A stretch of DNA of 64,000 nt from assembly GCF_963259705.1 (NCBI RefSeq), contig NC_081840.1, positions 114,238,074 to 114,302,073 of the forward strand, in the 5' to 3' direction. This DNA comes from Myotis daubentonii. Lineage: Eukaryota; Chordata; Mammalia; Chiroptera; Vespertilionidae. The translations under genes and the position numbers were made by a program. Each line of letters opens with the position of its first letter. Position 1 is the stretch's first letter. The notes under the pieces were generated by a model. The model saw nothing but the letters and a program-made list of their open reading frames with translations, was not told the DNA's origin and ran no database searches. Shown piece by piece: positions 1 to 10,560 of the stretch.

Positions 1-221
1 TTTTTATTTTTTTAATGTTTTTATTGATTTCAGAAAGAGGAAGGGAGAGGGACAGAGAGAGAGAAACATCAATGATGAGAAAGAATCATTGATTGGCTGC
101 CTCCTGCATTCCCCTCAGTGGGGATAGAGCCCGAAATCCGGGCATGTGCCCTGACCAGGAATTGAACCATGACTCCTGGTTCATGGGTCAACGCTCAACC
201 ACTGAGCCACACCAGCTAGGC
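1..221 (-). mobile_element. Ves SINE, reverse orientation
   Basis: A tRNA-derived bat SINE read backwards. A T-rich tail (complement of the A-tail) and TTTTTATTGATTTC come first, followed by the purine-rich GAGAGA block, then the complements of the tRNA-like B box and A box ending CCACACCAGCTAGGC. Transcription by RNA polymerase III would run leftward. The tail touches the window edge, so the left target-site duplication cannot be seen. Confidence 0.93.
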
Positions 222-1539
222 TCTGAAAACTGTTGTGTGTGTGTTTTTTTAGGAAAACTAGCCAATCACCTTTGGGGTGGGGGAGAGGGTGAGCAATAGA
301 CCAGTTTGTTGAGAACAAGGCAGATGGCAGGCTAGGCTGGTCATCTCTTGCATCTCCATGTGCCCCCACCCCAGCAAGGAGAGAAGTGATGTTAGTCATC
401 TTTTCAGGAAGCTGGGCCTGGACCGCTTTCTTCCTGGTCCCAGGGGAAGCCTCTTTGACCCTGGACCTGGCCTGGCACCCTCAGCACAATGGGCTCCTCT
501 AAGATACTCAATCACTTTAGCCTCTGAAATGTTGAGGTCACCCTCTCTCCCACCTTCTCCAGCACATTAAACTCTCATGGATAAATGTGAGTTAAATTGA
601 ATTGAATTGACTTGGATCTAATTAAGTGAATTGAATTGAATGCCAGATTACAAGCTTCATCAGAGCCCATAGAATTTTGGTTTTCTAATGGTAGACCATA
701 GATCTGAAAGGCCAATTTGATGCCTTGTTTCTATTTCCTTCTGGGGGTAGGGGGGTGGGTGGGGAAGGAGGAATAAGGGAGTGGAGTTCAGTGAGGGCTT
801 CCTTTGGAAAACACCACCTTCCAGCAATTGCCTCCCACAAACTCTTTCCAAAGGGCTCATTCCCAGCAGCTAAACAAAAGCCTTTGAAAGCTCTTCCTTT
901 GTTCTGCTTTCCGGTGTCATCGGTGAGTATTGGCAGGACCGATACTAAGCTCTAGATCAGGTAGAGACTGGGACGCACAGAAGAACATTAGGGTGTGATT
1001 GGAAGAGAAGGTGCTAACATCCCGTGAGAGAGTGACAGTGTGCTGGCTGAGAGGCTGCCAGGACGCAAAGCCGGACATTTTTGGTGTGCACTTCCTTGAC
1101 CTCACAGAACCCGGGAGCAGTGAGTGCTTCTGCCCAGTAAACTGCTCAGCTTTGAGTCTGTGTTTTCTTCTCCATCCTTTGCAGGCTACGCCTCCCCTAA
1201 GGTGAATGCTGACCTCCCTCCAGGGCTGGGGCACCCCCTCCCCACTCCTCCAGGTGAATCCCATCCACTTCCTCCTAGGTGGAGGAGCGGTGGGTCCTGC
1301 ATTAATTGTTCCCACCACAATGTCTCCATGACTACACAGACCCAACAACTCAGAAGTAGCTCTGGGATTCATGGCCATCCAAGATGCAGACCCTGAGAGT
1401 CATCTACCCTCTTAACTTCCCAGCCATGTGCCTTAAAATGTCTCAAAATGAATCCACTGGCTGACCCCTCCCCCGTCCTCCCCACTTCAGTAGTCAGCAA
1501 CAGCATCTATTCAGATGCCTAAGCCAGAGATGGGGCATT
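222..1539. other. Non-repetitive stretch, no gene seen
   Basis: I see no exon, RNA gene or recognised repeat here apart from a degenerate TTGAA-type pentanucleotide run at 590-645 and a G-rich patch near 745-770. The open frames are short and unlike any family I know. Confidence 0.5.
588..646. repeat. Degenerate (TTGAA)n microsatellite
   Basis: Units of AATTG/TTGAA recur with interruptions (AAATTGAATTGAATTGAC, then GTGAATTGAATTGAATGCC). This is a short, old simple repeat. Confidence 0.7.
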
Positions 1540-2480
1540 GGCCTTGACAACTTCACCTCCACAGCCAGCCCACCTCCAAACCGTGCCAATTCTACCCTCT
1601 AAAAATCTCTCAGAGCTCCCCAATCATCTCCATCTCAGCCACCTGAGTCACCTGGCTGGGACAAATATAGTTGCTTCTTAACTGTTCTCCTATACCCACT
1701 CTTGCTACTTCCAATCCATCCTCCACAAATGCTGCCTAATTGATTTTGCCAAAATGCAAATCAGATCTTATCAATAGTTTCTGGCCTTAAAAGTCAACAG
1801 TTGTTTCCCACTGTATTATGGTTAAAGGCCCAGCTCAATACTAAACAAGAAAAGAAGTCTCACTTATCCTCCCCAACTGGCCTCTTCTGGGGCCCTAGTG
1901 CCTGGCATGCTCCCTTCTGCCCTGTCCAAGACTTTTGCACATGCTGTCTCCTCTACCTAGAATGCTCTTCACTCTCCCCTTCTTGCAGCTGGTGCTTATT
2001 CATCCTTCACATCATGACTCTGACATCAGGGAAGCCTGTCTTGACCTCCCTGGTCAGGTAAGGCCCCTCTCCTCACAATGTTGCTCATGTCACTAGCCAA
2101 GGTTGAAATTGCACATTCATTGGCATGACCATTTGATTAGCACCTGCCTCCTCCTCTAGACTGTCAGGCAGGGAAGGCCTCTGTTTTATCATTTTAGTCC
2201 CAGGAGCCAGCCTTGTGCCTTAGCAGGGCCTCAGTGATGAGTGAAGGAATGAATGCAAGCAAGCAAAGAGGTCCTACCTACGTCTGAACACTTGTGTCAC
2301 CTTCACCAATGTGATGTGGCCTCCACATTCAGCCAGGCTAGCCTCCTTACTACCCACAATACAGCTTCCTCAGCCCCACCTCCTGGACTGTTCACTCAGG
2401 ACTTCCCTCTTCCATCCTATAAATCTCTTTTCTCTTCCCTGCCTCTCGCTAAATTCACCCTCTTCAAGGCTTAGCTCATG
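1540..2480 (+). mobile_element. L2 LINE 3' region relic(s)
   Basis: Sense-strand L2 features appear in the expected order: a stretch like the end of L2 ORF2, GACTTTTGCACATGCTGT, CCTAGAATGCTCTTC, the 'aagcctgtcttgacctccctggtcagg' region, and a tail at GAAGGAATGAATGC near 2250. A second L2-like piece with CTTCAAGGCTTAGCTCATG follows to about 2480. No frame is intact. This is an ancient mammal-wide LINE. Boundaries are approximate and it may be two insertions. Confidence 0.75.
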
Positions 2481-3140
2481 TTAAATCCCAAGAAATCACC
2501 ATGAGACAGTCACCAGGAGGATGGCTGGGAGAGGACACTGTGTATTGAAACTTCTTTCTATTCCATACTGAAATTACACTCAATTCCCCACAGCCTGGTG
2601 GTGGTTCCTGGTAGACAGACCTGAGCAATAAAAGCACATGCTTTGGTCATATTTCCAGAGGCAGGAACTTTCCCATTTGCAGTGGGGTGAGGTGTAAGAA
2701 ATCTCCAAATGCTGTCAGCCCTGCTAAGAATCACATCTCGCTTCAGCAAAAAGCTCTCTGGAAATTGAGCTACAACAGTGACCTCACCATCGACGGGCCA
2801 GGCAGCTGCAGGGGATTCAGACCTAAGCAAGGCCCTGGAGGTTCCCAGGAAGAGGCGAAGCAGTGGGGAGGGCCCATCACCTTAATGCTACCAACACCTC
2901 ATTTTCAAAAGGGACTTTCAGAGCTCATAAGGGGAAGTCAGGCTGGGACCAGCTTAGAAGTCAGGCACCTCTGAGGCCTCTGAGAACTTGGGCAAGGTTT
3001 AGGGCTCAGTGACATCAAAGATGAAAATCGGGACAGTCCCTGCAGTGAGGATAGAAAAACATCAAGTCCCACATCCTGGCCATGAGTTTGCAAGTCCCCC
3101 GAGCAGCGGTGTGGTTCTGAGGAACACTCTAGTACATCAG
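2481..3140. other. Non-repetitive stretch, no gene seen
   Basis: No repeat family or exon is recognised. The part at about 2540-2790 looks non-repetitive and could hold conserved non-coding sequence, but nothing specific supports a function. Confidence 0.4.
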
Positions 3141-3149
3141 TACAACCAC

Positions 3150-3310
3150 CTAGTGGCAGGGCCAGAAAGGGTTGTAAAGCTCATCCAGTTTAATGCCCCA
3201 CTTGATAAATGGGAAACTGAGTTCAGAGAGGTTAATGGACTTGATCAAATAACTTAGTGGAGTAATTAGAGCTACAAACCCAGTCTCCTGGCTCTTCCTG
3301 ATACATCAAC
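3150..3310 (+). repeat. MIR-like CORE-SINE relic
   Basis: It carries the typical block of a mammalian interspersed repeat: a degenerate GATAAATGGGAAACTGAGTTCAGAGAGGTTAA followed by a 'ctagtggcagag / acccagtctcctg' region. It is highly diverged and has no coding capacity. Confidence 0.55.
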
Positions 3311-3604
3311 TACATTCCAAGGTGGATGGCTCTGAGCCTATACCCTGCCTGCCTATCACTTCTGTACACTGACTAGTTACCACCCAGTAAGGCTGAGGGG
3401 AAGCTGGTGGATAGATGGAACTGGCTCCTCCCAACCTCAAAACTGTTTGGATGAATACAGGAAGGAGGCAAACCAAAAACTAATATTTACTGAATATACT
3501 TCAGGGGCCTGACACTGTGCCTTCTATGCAGGATCTCATCATGGTAAATTAAAGAAGCTGTAATATTTTGCTTCTCCTTCCAACAGAAGATGAAATTTTA
3601 TACT

Positions 3605-4035
3605 TAAATCTGGGCTGGCCAAAGTGACCTGCTTGACCAAATAACAGACCAATAGCATGCAACGGAAGTGATGTCTGAGGCTAAGCTATGAGACACTTAG
3701 CAGTTTCTGCCTGGGGTCCTTGGAATGCTTGGTCTCAGAGCCCCCATCACATGGGAGGCCATGTGTGACCACAAGAGTTGATAGCCCTGGCTGAGCTCTC
3801 AGCAAACAGCCACCCTCCAATGACAGCCATGGGAACAGACCGTCTCAGGCATCCAGCCCAGATGATCCCTCAGATGATGGCAGCTGGGCTGACTGAAAAT
3901 ACATGGTAGACTCCAAACAACAACCAACTGGCTGAGCACAGTCAATCCATAGAACCATGAAAGATAACAGCAAATTCTTGTTTTAAGCCACTAAATGTTG
4001 TAGTGCTTGGCTAGACAGTAATAGATGATCTCAAC
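3605..4035 (+). mobile_element. MLT1 (ERVL-MaLR) LTR
   Basis: A solitary LTR. The body contains CAATAGCATGCAACGGAAGT and the 'gaggccatgtg' region. The 3' end has the hallmark TTTTAAGCCACTAAATGTTG with a following GCTAGACAGTAATAGATGA. No internal retroviral sequence is attached, so it is a solo LTR from old recombination. Confidence 0.85.
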
Positions 4036-4205
4036 ACTCATTCCATCCTCTCAGAAACTTCTAGAAATGGTAACTATTGTATACTTCCACTTTACAAATG
4101 AGGAAATCTAGGCACAGAGAAGCTAAATAATTCGCTCAAGGTCACACAAGTAGGCACATGACAGATCTAAAACTTGACCAACTAAACTCTTTCCTACTTT
4201 TTCTC
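4036..4205 (+). repeat. MIR relic
   Basis: CACTTTACAAATGAGGAAAT, then GCACAGAGAAGCTAAATAA and CAAGGTCACACAAGTAGG match the MIR core in order. It abuts the MLT1 LTR on its left. Confidence 0.8.
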
Positions 4206-4769
4206 GTTAAATTGATTGAGATCTTAGTTGCAAACAACCAAATCCACTGCAGCTGGTTTAAACAGAAGAGGCTAGGAGAGGTCTCAGAACTGGGAGGGCC
4301 AGCGAGCCAGACTGAAGGTACATAACCAGAAGTGCCCCACACCTTAGAGCCTCCATTGAAAGCACCTCCACAAGGCCTGAGAACACAGGATGGATGCCTG
4401 GAGCTCTGCCACCGGTGACCCCCACCAGCCAAAGGACTGGAACCCTCTGGCACGTGGGTGCTGTAATATCAATCTTCTGTACCCCGATTCATCTTCCCTT
4501 GCGTCCTTCTGAACCAAGTCTTGTAGGGGCTGGAGGGCATGACCAGTGGCATCAGGATGGCATTCCTGGGCCCAAACTGGGGGTGAGTTGTCTGGCCCTG
4601 GGACAGGATCTACCCGTGAGAAATGTGTAAGGAGGTCTTCGTTCATGCAGACATGTCTCCTGAGTTTACTATGCGCAGCACCTCAAGAACCTCCCATTCT
4701 AGGGTGGGAGATGCACAACTAAACCAAGAACCACAAGGGACCATGCAGAGTCACTAAAGGTCTGTAGGG

Positions 4770-5165
4770 ACATGAGGCACTTTGAGAGAGGGAGAGAGAC
4801 ACGCGCTCTGCCAGGAAAAAGAGGGTGGTCGGAGAAGCCTCATGCGAAGGTGACATTCAAGTTGAACTTTGAAGGATGTGGCGGAGGAAACACAATATAC
4901 AGAGATATGGCGATGGGGAAGAAGGGGTGTGAGGATTCTAGGAAATGGCAGCAGTGCCTAAAGTGGGGATGCAGGCATTGACTGGCTAAAACATTTAGGC
5001 TTTCACCCCAGGGCAATAGAAGCCATGAAAGGGTGTTAAACGGGGAAGTGGTATGATCGGTTTCATACTTTAGAAAGACCACTTTGACCAGCAGTGTCCT
5101 GGAGGGGGCAGAGTTGTAGCAGGGAGCTCAGGTGGGAAGATACTGCAATGGATGAAGGAGTCCTA
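4770..5165 (-). mobile_element. L2 LINE relic, antisense
   Basis: The complement of the L2 3' region: GAAGGTGACATTCAAGTTGA with a following 'aactttgaaggatg', then 'gcaatagaagccatgaaagggtgtta' and 'agaccactttgaccagcagtgt'. The same order recurs in the L2 copies near 18.4, 34.3 and 55.1 kb. Confidence 0.75.
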
Positions 5166-5220
5166 AACCCAGGAAGCCGACTTGGGGATCCAAGGTCACC
5201 GCCATTTCTCTTCGCGCACG

Positions 5221-5221
<1 letters not shown>

Positions 5222-5261
<40 letters not shown>
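5222..5261. repeat. (CA)20 microsatellite
   Basis: About 40 bp of uninterrupted AC dinucleotides, likely polymorphic in length. Confidence 0.97.
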
Positions 5262-5264
<3 letters not shown>

Positions 5265-6766
5265 CTTTTCTGGTCACAACCTGTTCATCCTCAACCTATT
5301 CCACTGGCACCACCGCCCTTCAACCACCAATAAAGGGCCAGCTTGGGTGCCTGGAAAACAGTCTGAGGACAGCTGATGTGCTAAGGCTTTCCTGAGAGGA
5401 ATGATACAGGGTAGCAAGAGTGAAGTAAACAGCGGAACGAGGCAGGGAAGGAGGGAAGGCAAATTCAAGGTGGGGTGCTACTGAGCTGGCCACAGCCTCA
5501 CAGTCAGTTTCTCAGCTCCTTGGGGTGTCTTCCAGAACAGGCCATGTGGGATCATCGAGCCTGAGAACGGGCCATTAGGAAGAAGAAGGGAGGAATTTAT
5601 CCCTGGCTCCTACTGTCTCCTGTCTCTCATAGGTCAAGGTTAGCTTCACAGGGAATTAACAACACTCCCCTGAAAGTTTGGGGTGCAACAGGCAGCATCT
5701 GGGGAAGCCAAGTCCTACACCCCATGGCAGAGCACTTCATCTGAGCCCAGAGTGATGGGAAGGCCTCAGTGTGTCTCCTCAGGTCAGAGTGGTGACCAGA
5801 GCCACTGTGACTCCTCCCACAGTGGGTCTGATGGAGCTTGTGCCAAAGCAGGCCCTCCTCCCAGGGGAGGCCGAGAGGCATGTAGTCTGAAGAACGAGAT
5901 GCCGGGACTCTCCATGTGCAAGCACTGAGGCCCCGAGGCCCGGCGAGGCTGAGCAGCTCTGAGAAGCACATCAACTAGATCCGGTGTGAAAACAGGTGAC
6001 TCCTCAATATCTGGGGAGGCAGCATTTCTGGGAGGTAAAGAGGCTACTTCAGCTCTACAGAAACTAGGGTCAGGGCTGAGCAGCCCCTTGTACCAGGGGC
6101 AGCCATGTCTGTCTCCCTCCCTCAGGGCACCCTGTCTGTCTCAGGTGCATTCTCCACAAGAGGCCCTGAGAAGGGGTTCGTGGGAAGGCCATTTATTAAA
6201 TGCCCCAGGAGAGACCAGTAAAGGATTGGGGAAAGCAGGACAGGGTGAAGAAGAAGCCCAGCCAGGTGGGCATGACCTTGGGCACAGCAGCGGGCAGCTC
6301 GGCCTGATCCCGTAGCTAACTCCGCAGTGTACTAAGTCACTCCCCAGGGTCATTCCAACCCTGTCAAGGGAGCTTGGATTCCATGCGTGCCCACCATTAG
6401 TCATTGGTCAAGAGCCACTAATGGGGCACTTAAATTCCCAGGCACTTCTGGCTCTCTGCAAACCCCTGACGAAAGAGCTGCCAGGCGATAAAAGCAAAGG
6501 CAGGCCAAGGGTGAGGAAAAGGGCTCAGAGGGCCTGAGGGGGCCCAGGCATCTGCTGCTCTACAGCGCCCACAGCGCCCTGCTCCGGTGGAAAGGGACCA
6601 CCAGTCTGTCTCTGCAGAATGTGAGTATGGACAGTGAAAGCTGTATCTCCATAACTCAAGGGTTATTTTTGAAATGCAGTTCCAGGTTGTATGTGGCACA
6701 CTCTAGCCAAGGTTTTGAAAGCTGCCTGGTTTTAACCCTGCAGGTTTGCTGCTGCTGCTAAAACTT
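5262..6766. other. Mostly non-repetitive stretch, no gene seen
   Basis: There are no recognised exons or transposons. It holds one arm (6075-6126) of a 52-bp inverted pair whose partner lies at 7466-7517. Open frames here are incidental. Confidence 0.45.
6075..6126 (+). repeat. Arm 1 of a dispersed 52-bp inverted pair
   Basis: This segment matches the reverse complement of 7466-7517 at 47 of 52 positions without a gap. Its centre is itself an imperfect palindrome (CCCCTTGTACCAGGGG). I do not recognise a repeat family. Confidence 0.8.
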
Positions 6767-7062
6767 GTAGGTTTTTATTATATACTAGAGGCCCGATGCA
6801 TGAAATTCATGCAAGAGTAGGCCTTCCTTCCCCCAGCTGCTGGCACCAGCTTCCCTCTGGCACCCGGGACCCGGGCTCCCCTCGCAGCCCCGATTCGTCC
6901 AGAAGGTTGTCCGGAAAGATGTCTGGTCTAATTAGCATATTACCCTTTTATTATTATAGATTTTTATTGATTTTAAAGAAAGAGAAAAGGAGAGGAAGAG
7001 AGAAACATCAATTGGTTGTCTGCCATACGCACCCCCTAAACCCGCAGCCTGGGCATGTGCCA
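6767..7062 (-). mobile_element. Ves SINE fragment interrupted by HeliBat
   Basis: TTTTTATTGATTTTAAAGAAAG, the purine block, GAGAAACATCAATTGG and GGGCATGTGCC after 6961 are the 3' half of a Ves SINE in reverse orientation. The AT-rich GTTTTTATTATATA just left of the HeliBat (6771-6784) is best read as the rest of its A-tail. The tRNA-like head is missing or too diverged to see. Confidence 0.7.
6785..6960 (-). mobile_element. Short non-autonomous HeliBat Helitron
   Basis: A rolling-circle transposon on the minus strand. Read that way it starts TCTATAATAATAAAAGGGTA and ends GGGCCTCTAG. The host dinucleotide is split as A (6784) and T (6961), as expected for Helitron insertion between A and T without target duplication. 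A subterminal palindrome TGCATGAAATTCATGCA lies just inside the 3' end, matching the terminator hairpin of the family. At 176 bp it is an internally deleted form with no Rep/helicase coding. Confidence 0.92.
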
Positions 7063-7264
7063 CCACCTGACTTTGGCCTTCCAGACTGAAGCTTGGCGGT
7101 AAGCGAGGAACTGGGTCTGTAAAGAGAAAGTTGGTCTCTCCCACAGAACACAGGACAGTGCCACGATTATTCACAACTATATAGACAGTGATTCTTCACT
7201 CTTCGCTGCAAAAGCTTTGTCTGATCAATCACTAAACATTGATTGTAACTGACGATACTAATAA

Positions 7265-7465
7265 CATCAATAACAATAACAGCGGACACTGATTTGGCAC
7301 TTACTGTTTGCTGTTCCAGGCACTTCTACAGTAACTCACTTAATCCTCACAACTACCACAGCAGGAGAGACTGTATGACTCTCACTTTACAGAGAAGGGA
7401 ACTGAGGCGCAGCACAGTAAATGAACTTGCCCCATTGCACAGCCATTGGAGGGCCCAGGATTGGG
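7265..7465 (+). repeat. MIR relic
   Basis: GGCACTTACTGTTTGCTG, CACTTAATCCTCACAACTACC, CACTTTACAGAGAAGGGAACTGAGGC and a diverged 'cccattgcacagcc' follow MIR consensus order. Confidence 0.82.
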
Positions 7466-7517
7466 CCTGAGGAAGGGAGACAAGCATGACTGCCCCTGGT
7501 ACAAGGGGCTGCCCAGC
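7466..7517 (-). repeat. Arm 2 of a dispersed 52-bp inverted pair
   Basis: The reverse complement of this segment matches 6075-6126 at 47 of 52 positions. The central part is the quasi-palindrome CCCCTGGTACAAGGGG. It abuts a MIR relic on its left. Confidence 0.8.
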
Positions 7518-7639
7518 GTGGCTCCAAGGTCTGTATTCACAACACCCCGTTTCCCACCTTTCTTGGCTGCAAAGCCCTGCTCTGGACTGTGTGTCTCTGT
7601 AGTTTCCAGAGACAGCATACTCTCCCGTCCTCCATGTTC

Positions 7640-7990
7640 TTACAAGATGACGCAAACACTGCTCCCACTGAGGGGTGGACTCTATATTCCCTCCTCTTTG
7701 AAACAGGGCAGACTTCTGTAACTGGTTTGAGCAATAGAACACAGCGGAAGTGACTGACTTCTGACACAGGTCAGAAGTGGTGAAAAGCCGGCCTTGTCTA
7801 CACAACAGCCCAAGCTCTGTGGAAGGAGACTATGCTGAGGCCGCCATGCTGTGAGGAAGCCCAAAGTAACCCACAGAGTGGGCTTGGAAAGGTCCTGAAA
7901 CCCCATGAAATGAGAGACGTCTGGCCAACTTCCAGCTACGCCAGCCTCTGCTGTTGACAAAAACCACAGGAGGCATCCAGAGCCAAAAAC
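7640..7990 (+). mobile_element. Probable MLT1 LTR fragment
   Basis: GAGCAATAGAACACAGCGGAAGTGAC and GGCCGCCATGCTGTGAGGAAGCCCA are MLT1 landmarks. The characteristic 3' end is not seen, so the element is truncated or its end has decayed. Confidence 0.6.
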
Positions 7991-8139
7991 ACCCAGAATA
8001 GCCCTTCCTGAGTTTCTGACCCACCAAAACCAGGAGATAATAAAACGATGCAGCAATAGCAGCTGAAATGGCCAGTAAACCAGCACAGACTCCATAGCAA
8101 CAGGAGCCACAGCACAGAGAGTAAATAAGTGGAAGTGAG

Positions 8140-8310
8140 AAAAGGGAGTGCCCATGGGGGCTGAGGTGGTCAGGGGAGACTTCCTGGAGGAGGAGGATTT
8201 GTGCTGGGTGTCAAAGGATGCAAAGATTCAAATAAGTGAAAAAGCATGAAAGCCTCTGAGGAGAGGTAAAATGGTGTAAGAAGCTATGGAAGGGGGAAAG
8301 TAGAGGTCAT
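8140..8310 (-). mobile_element. L2 LINE relic, antisense
   Basis: GGTGGTCAGGGGAGACTTCC with a following TGGAGGAGGAGGATTTG corresponds to the complement of the L2 'ggaagcctccctgaccacc' region. A further L2-like piece may lie at 8700-8860 beyond a MIR. Confidence 0.6.
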
Positions 8311-8479
8311 TTTCAGGATACAATGAGGGAATAAGTAAAATAAAGCAGCAGGTTCACATGGACCTCACACAGCAGTGAAAGGTGAGCTTGGAGAGGCAGC
8401 TGGGACCTCTCAGGTGTCAGGCTACCTATCTGAATTTCACGGCCATGCGGAGCCATAAAATAATAACAGGAGTAGTAAA

Positions 8480-8670
8480 ACCAGCTAACATTTCTTGAGC
8501 TATGTACCAATGACTTTACATTCATTTATCATATTTAATACTTACAAAACCCTGTGAGATTTTGTGAGGCCCATATTATAGGTGAAGAAATAGGCTCAGA
8601 GCATTTGAATAATTTGTCCCAGTTCACATGTCAGAGCCTAAACTGAAACCTGGATTGGCTTGGCCCCTGA
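8480..8670 (+). repeat. MIR relic
   Basis: AGCTAACATTTCTTGAGC, CATATTTAATACTTACAAAA, CCCTGTGAGATTTTGTGAGG and GAAGAAATAGGCTCAGAG follow MIR order. It may have split the flanking antisense L2. Confidence 0.82.
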
Positions 8671-8699
8671 GCTCATGCCTAAGAACGCATGCTCCTAGA

Positions 8700-9215
8700 A
8701 GGTAACCTCCCCTCTGGGATGGTGCAGTCAGAGCTGGGTATTAGAGAGATTCCTCTGGCACCACTGGCAAGATGGATTTGGGCAGCAGCGTGGGAGGTGA
8801 ATTTGAAGGTAAGAAGGCCAGTTAGGAAACTGTAGCAATGATCTTGGCAACAAGGGAAGAGGGTCTTTCTTCACTAGGGTGGCAGGGTTGAGAAGCCCCA
8901 GGCATGGCTGGGATAAAATTCTTGCACCTTGTGCTTCTCTAAAAAGGAGAAAGAACATTGCAGGAGGGAAGTTCTTTACAGGACTCTGAGTCAGGGCCCT
9001 GTCCTGGGTCCTATCCCTCTTCCTTAGGGTTTCCTTCCAGGAGGGAGGGCCAGGACATCTAATCTCAGGCCTTTCTAGGACTTCCTGAAATTGCAACACA
9101 AAGAAAGAGGAGCACAAATGTAAACACCCAGATTGCTCCCTAGTGGGTTTCCCGTAGCGTCAGTTCAGTAGAAGAACCGTCACCGGGGCTGGTTTTGACA
9201 TGTGGTACTTACTTT
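8700..9215. other. Unassigned stretch (possible L2 at its left)
   Basis: Apart from a possible antisense L2 piece (8700-8860) I see nothing here. A frame on the minus strand is incidental. Confidence 0.35.
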
Positions 9216-9219
9216 AGGT

Positions 9220-9335
9220 CCTGCATTCTCACACCAACTCTGCCACTCACCAGCTGTGTGGCCTTGGACAAGCCACTCCCCTGACTTGAAAGTCACACCC
9301 AACACTGTCTTTCTGGGCCTATCTCAGTTTATCTT
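9220..9335 (-). repeat. MIR relic, antisense
   Basis: CTCTGCCACTCACCAGCTGT with a following GTGGCCTTGGACAAGCCACT is the complement of the MIR core. Confidence 0.75.
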
Positions 9336-9399
9336 GAATTTATTTAAAGAGATGTGAACCTGAAGGTTATGCAGATTTGATTGTATAAATAACCACAGT

Positions 9400-9832
9400 C
9401 CTGCCCCTTCCTTATATCCACATCCTTTGCAATGTGACTTGACAGTGGATCCAACCTCCATCCCCACATGAATCTAAGCTGGCCTGTGACTTGCTTTGGC
9501 CAACAGGTGGACGTGACAGGGTACTGGTTCCAGGTCCAACCCTCAACAGGCTTTGTGCGCTTCCATGCTTTCTCTTAGAACCCTGCAACTGCCACCTGGC
9601 CCAGCTCAAGCTAGCCTGCTCGAGGGCGAGTGAGCTAAGGCTCTTAACCAGGCAGCCCCACACTTCTGACTGTGCCCGGCCTAGATCAGCGAGCTGCCTA
9701 CCCGACTGCAGCGGACCAAAGACGAGATGGGATGAATGCTCATGAGCCGTAGAGTCTTGAGCAATTATAAGTGGTTTTTAAGCCATCAAGTGTTGGAGTG
9801 GTTTATTGGGGAGCAATAATGAACTGATAGAG
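9400..9832 (+). mobile_element. MLT1 (ERVL-MaLR) LTR
   Basis: A near-complete old LTR. It includes GGCCTGTGACTTGCTTTGGC with the following 'caacaggtgga', then 'accctgcaactgccacctg', and a 3' end with TTTTAAGCCATCAAGTGTTG and GGGGAGCAATAATGAACTG. It is a solo LTR with no internal region. Confidence 0.88.
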
Positions 9833-9837
9833 GTGTC

Positions 9838-10045
9838 AAAGGACTTTGGCAGTTCACAACTGTCACTGCCGTACAGCCTCACAAAAAGCCAGGGGTTCAG
9901 ATGCGGCATCCCCACTTCATGTGCGAGGAAACTGAGCCCAGAGAGGGGATGTGATTTCCTTTACGCACATAACAGATAAGCCATGAGCCTGGAATTTGAA
10001 GCCAGCCTATTTGATACATATCTGCATTCCTTCTACCACTTCACT
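9838..10045 (+). repeat. MIR relic
   Basis: CCCACTTCATGTGCGAGGAA with a following ACTGAGCCCAGAGAGGGGAT matches the MIR core and its 3' side. It sits directly after the MLT1 LTR. Confidence 0.75.
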
Positions 10046-10419
10046 GCCCATTGGGGAGTCTCCAGAGATTCAGAGACTCTTCCTTCTTGCCTTTGTCTGG
10101 CCTCATGCACTCTCTTGTCCTCTGGTATCATGTCCGTGAGCAGAATGGGGAAGACAAGGCCACGCTCATTGGCCAAGTCTCCTGAGCCATGGACACGAAC
10201 ATTAACGTGAATCTCGCCTGTAGCGCCTGGTTCTTCCCTTTTGCACTCTGCCATGATGTGGGAGGGAGGTATGCATGGAAGTGTGGTCTCCAGAAACTGC
10301 AGTGCTCCGGGCAATGGGGAAAGCATCAGTCTTATGAACAAAGCCACAGTGACCCTGAGAACCTGAAATGATGATCTGATGACCAAGGATGGGATCAACC
10401 CTCCCTGGGAATGGCTCTG

Positions 10420-10560
10420 GTCTGAGAGTCCCCATTCCTGGCCCCGGTCCTGACCTGCCACCGGCTAGCTGGGTCTTTGACCAAAGCCATCGCCTTCTTT
10501 GAGTCTCTGTTTCTCCATCCATAAGGGAGTCCCTACCACCGTTAGGGTTCTGAATAGAAT
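10420..10560 (-). repeat. MIR relic, antisense
   Basis: GCTAGCTGGGTCTTTGACC, 'tttgagtctctgtttctccatcc' and 'ataagggagtccctacc' are complements of MIR core segments. Confidence 0.65.

Noticed and set aside
6075..7517. Shared peptide-like words (SPLYQGQ) in frames at 6.08 and 7.49 kb, suggesting duplicated exons
   Set aside because: The similarity is confined to the 52-bp DNA pair and the frames have no other relation, so a DNA-level repeat explains it.
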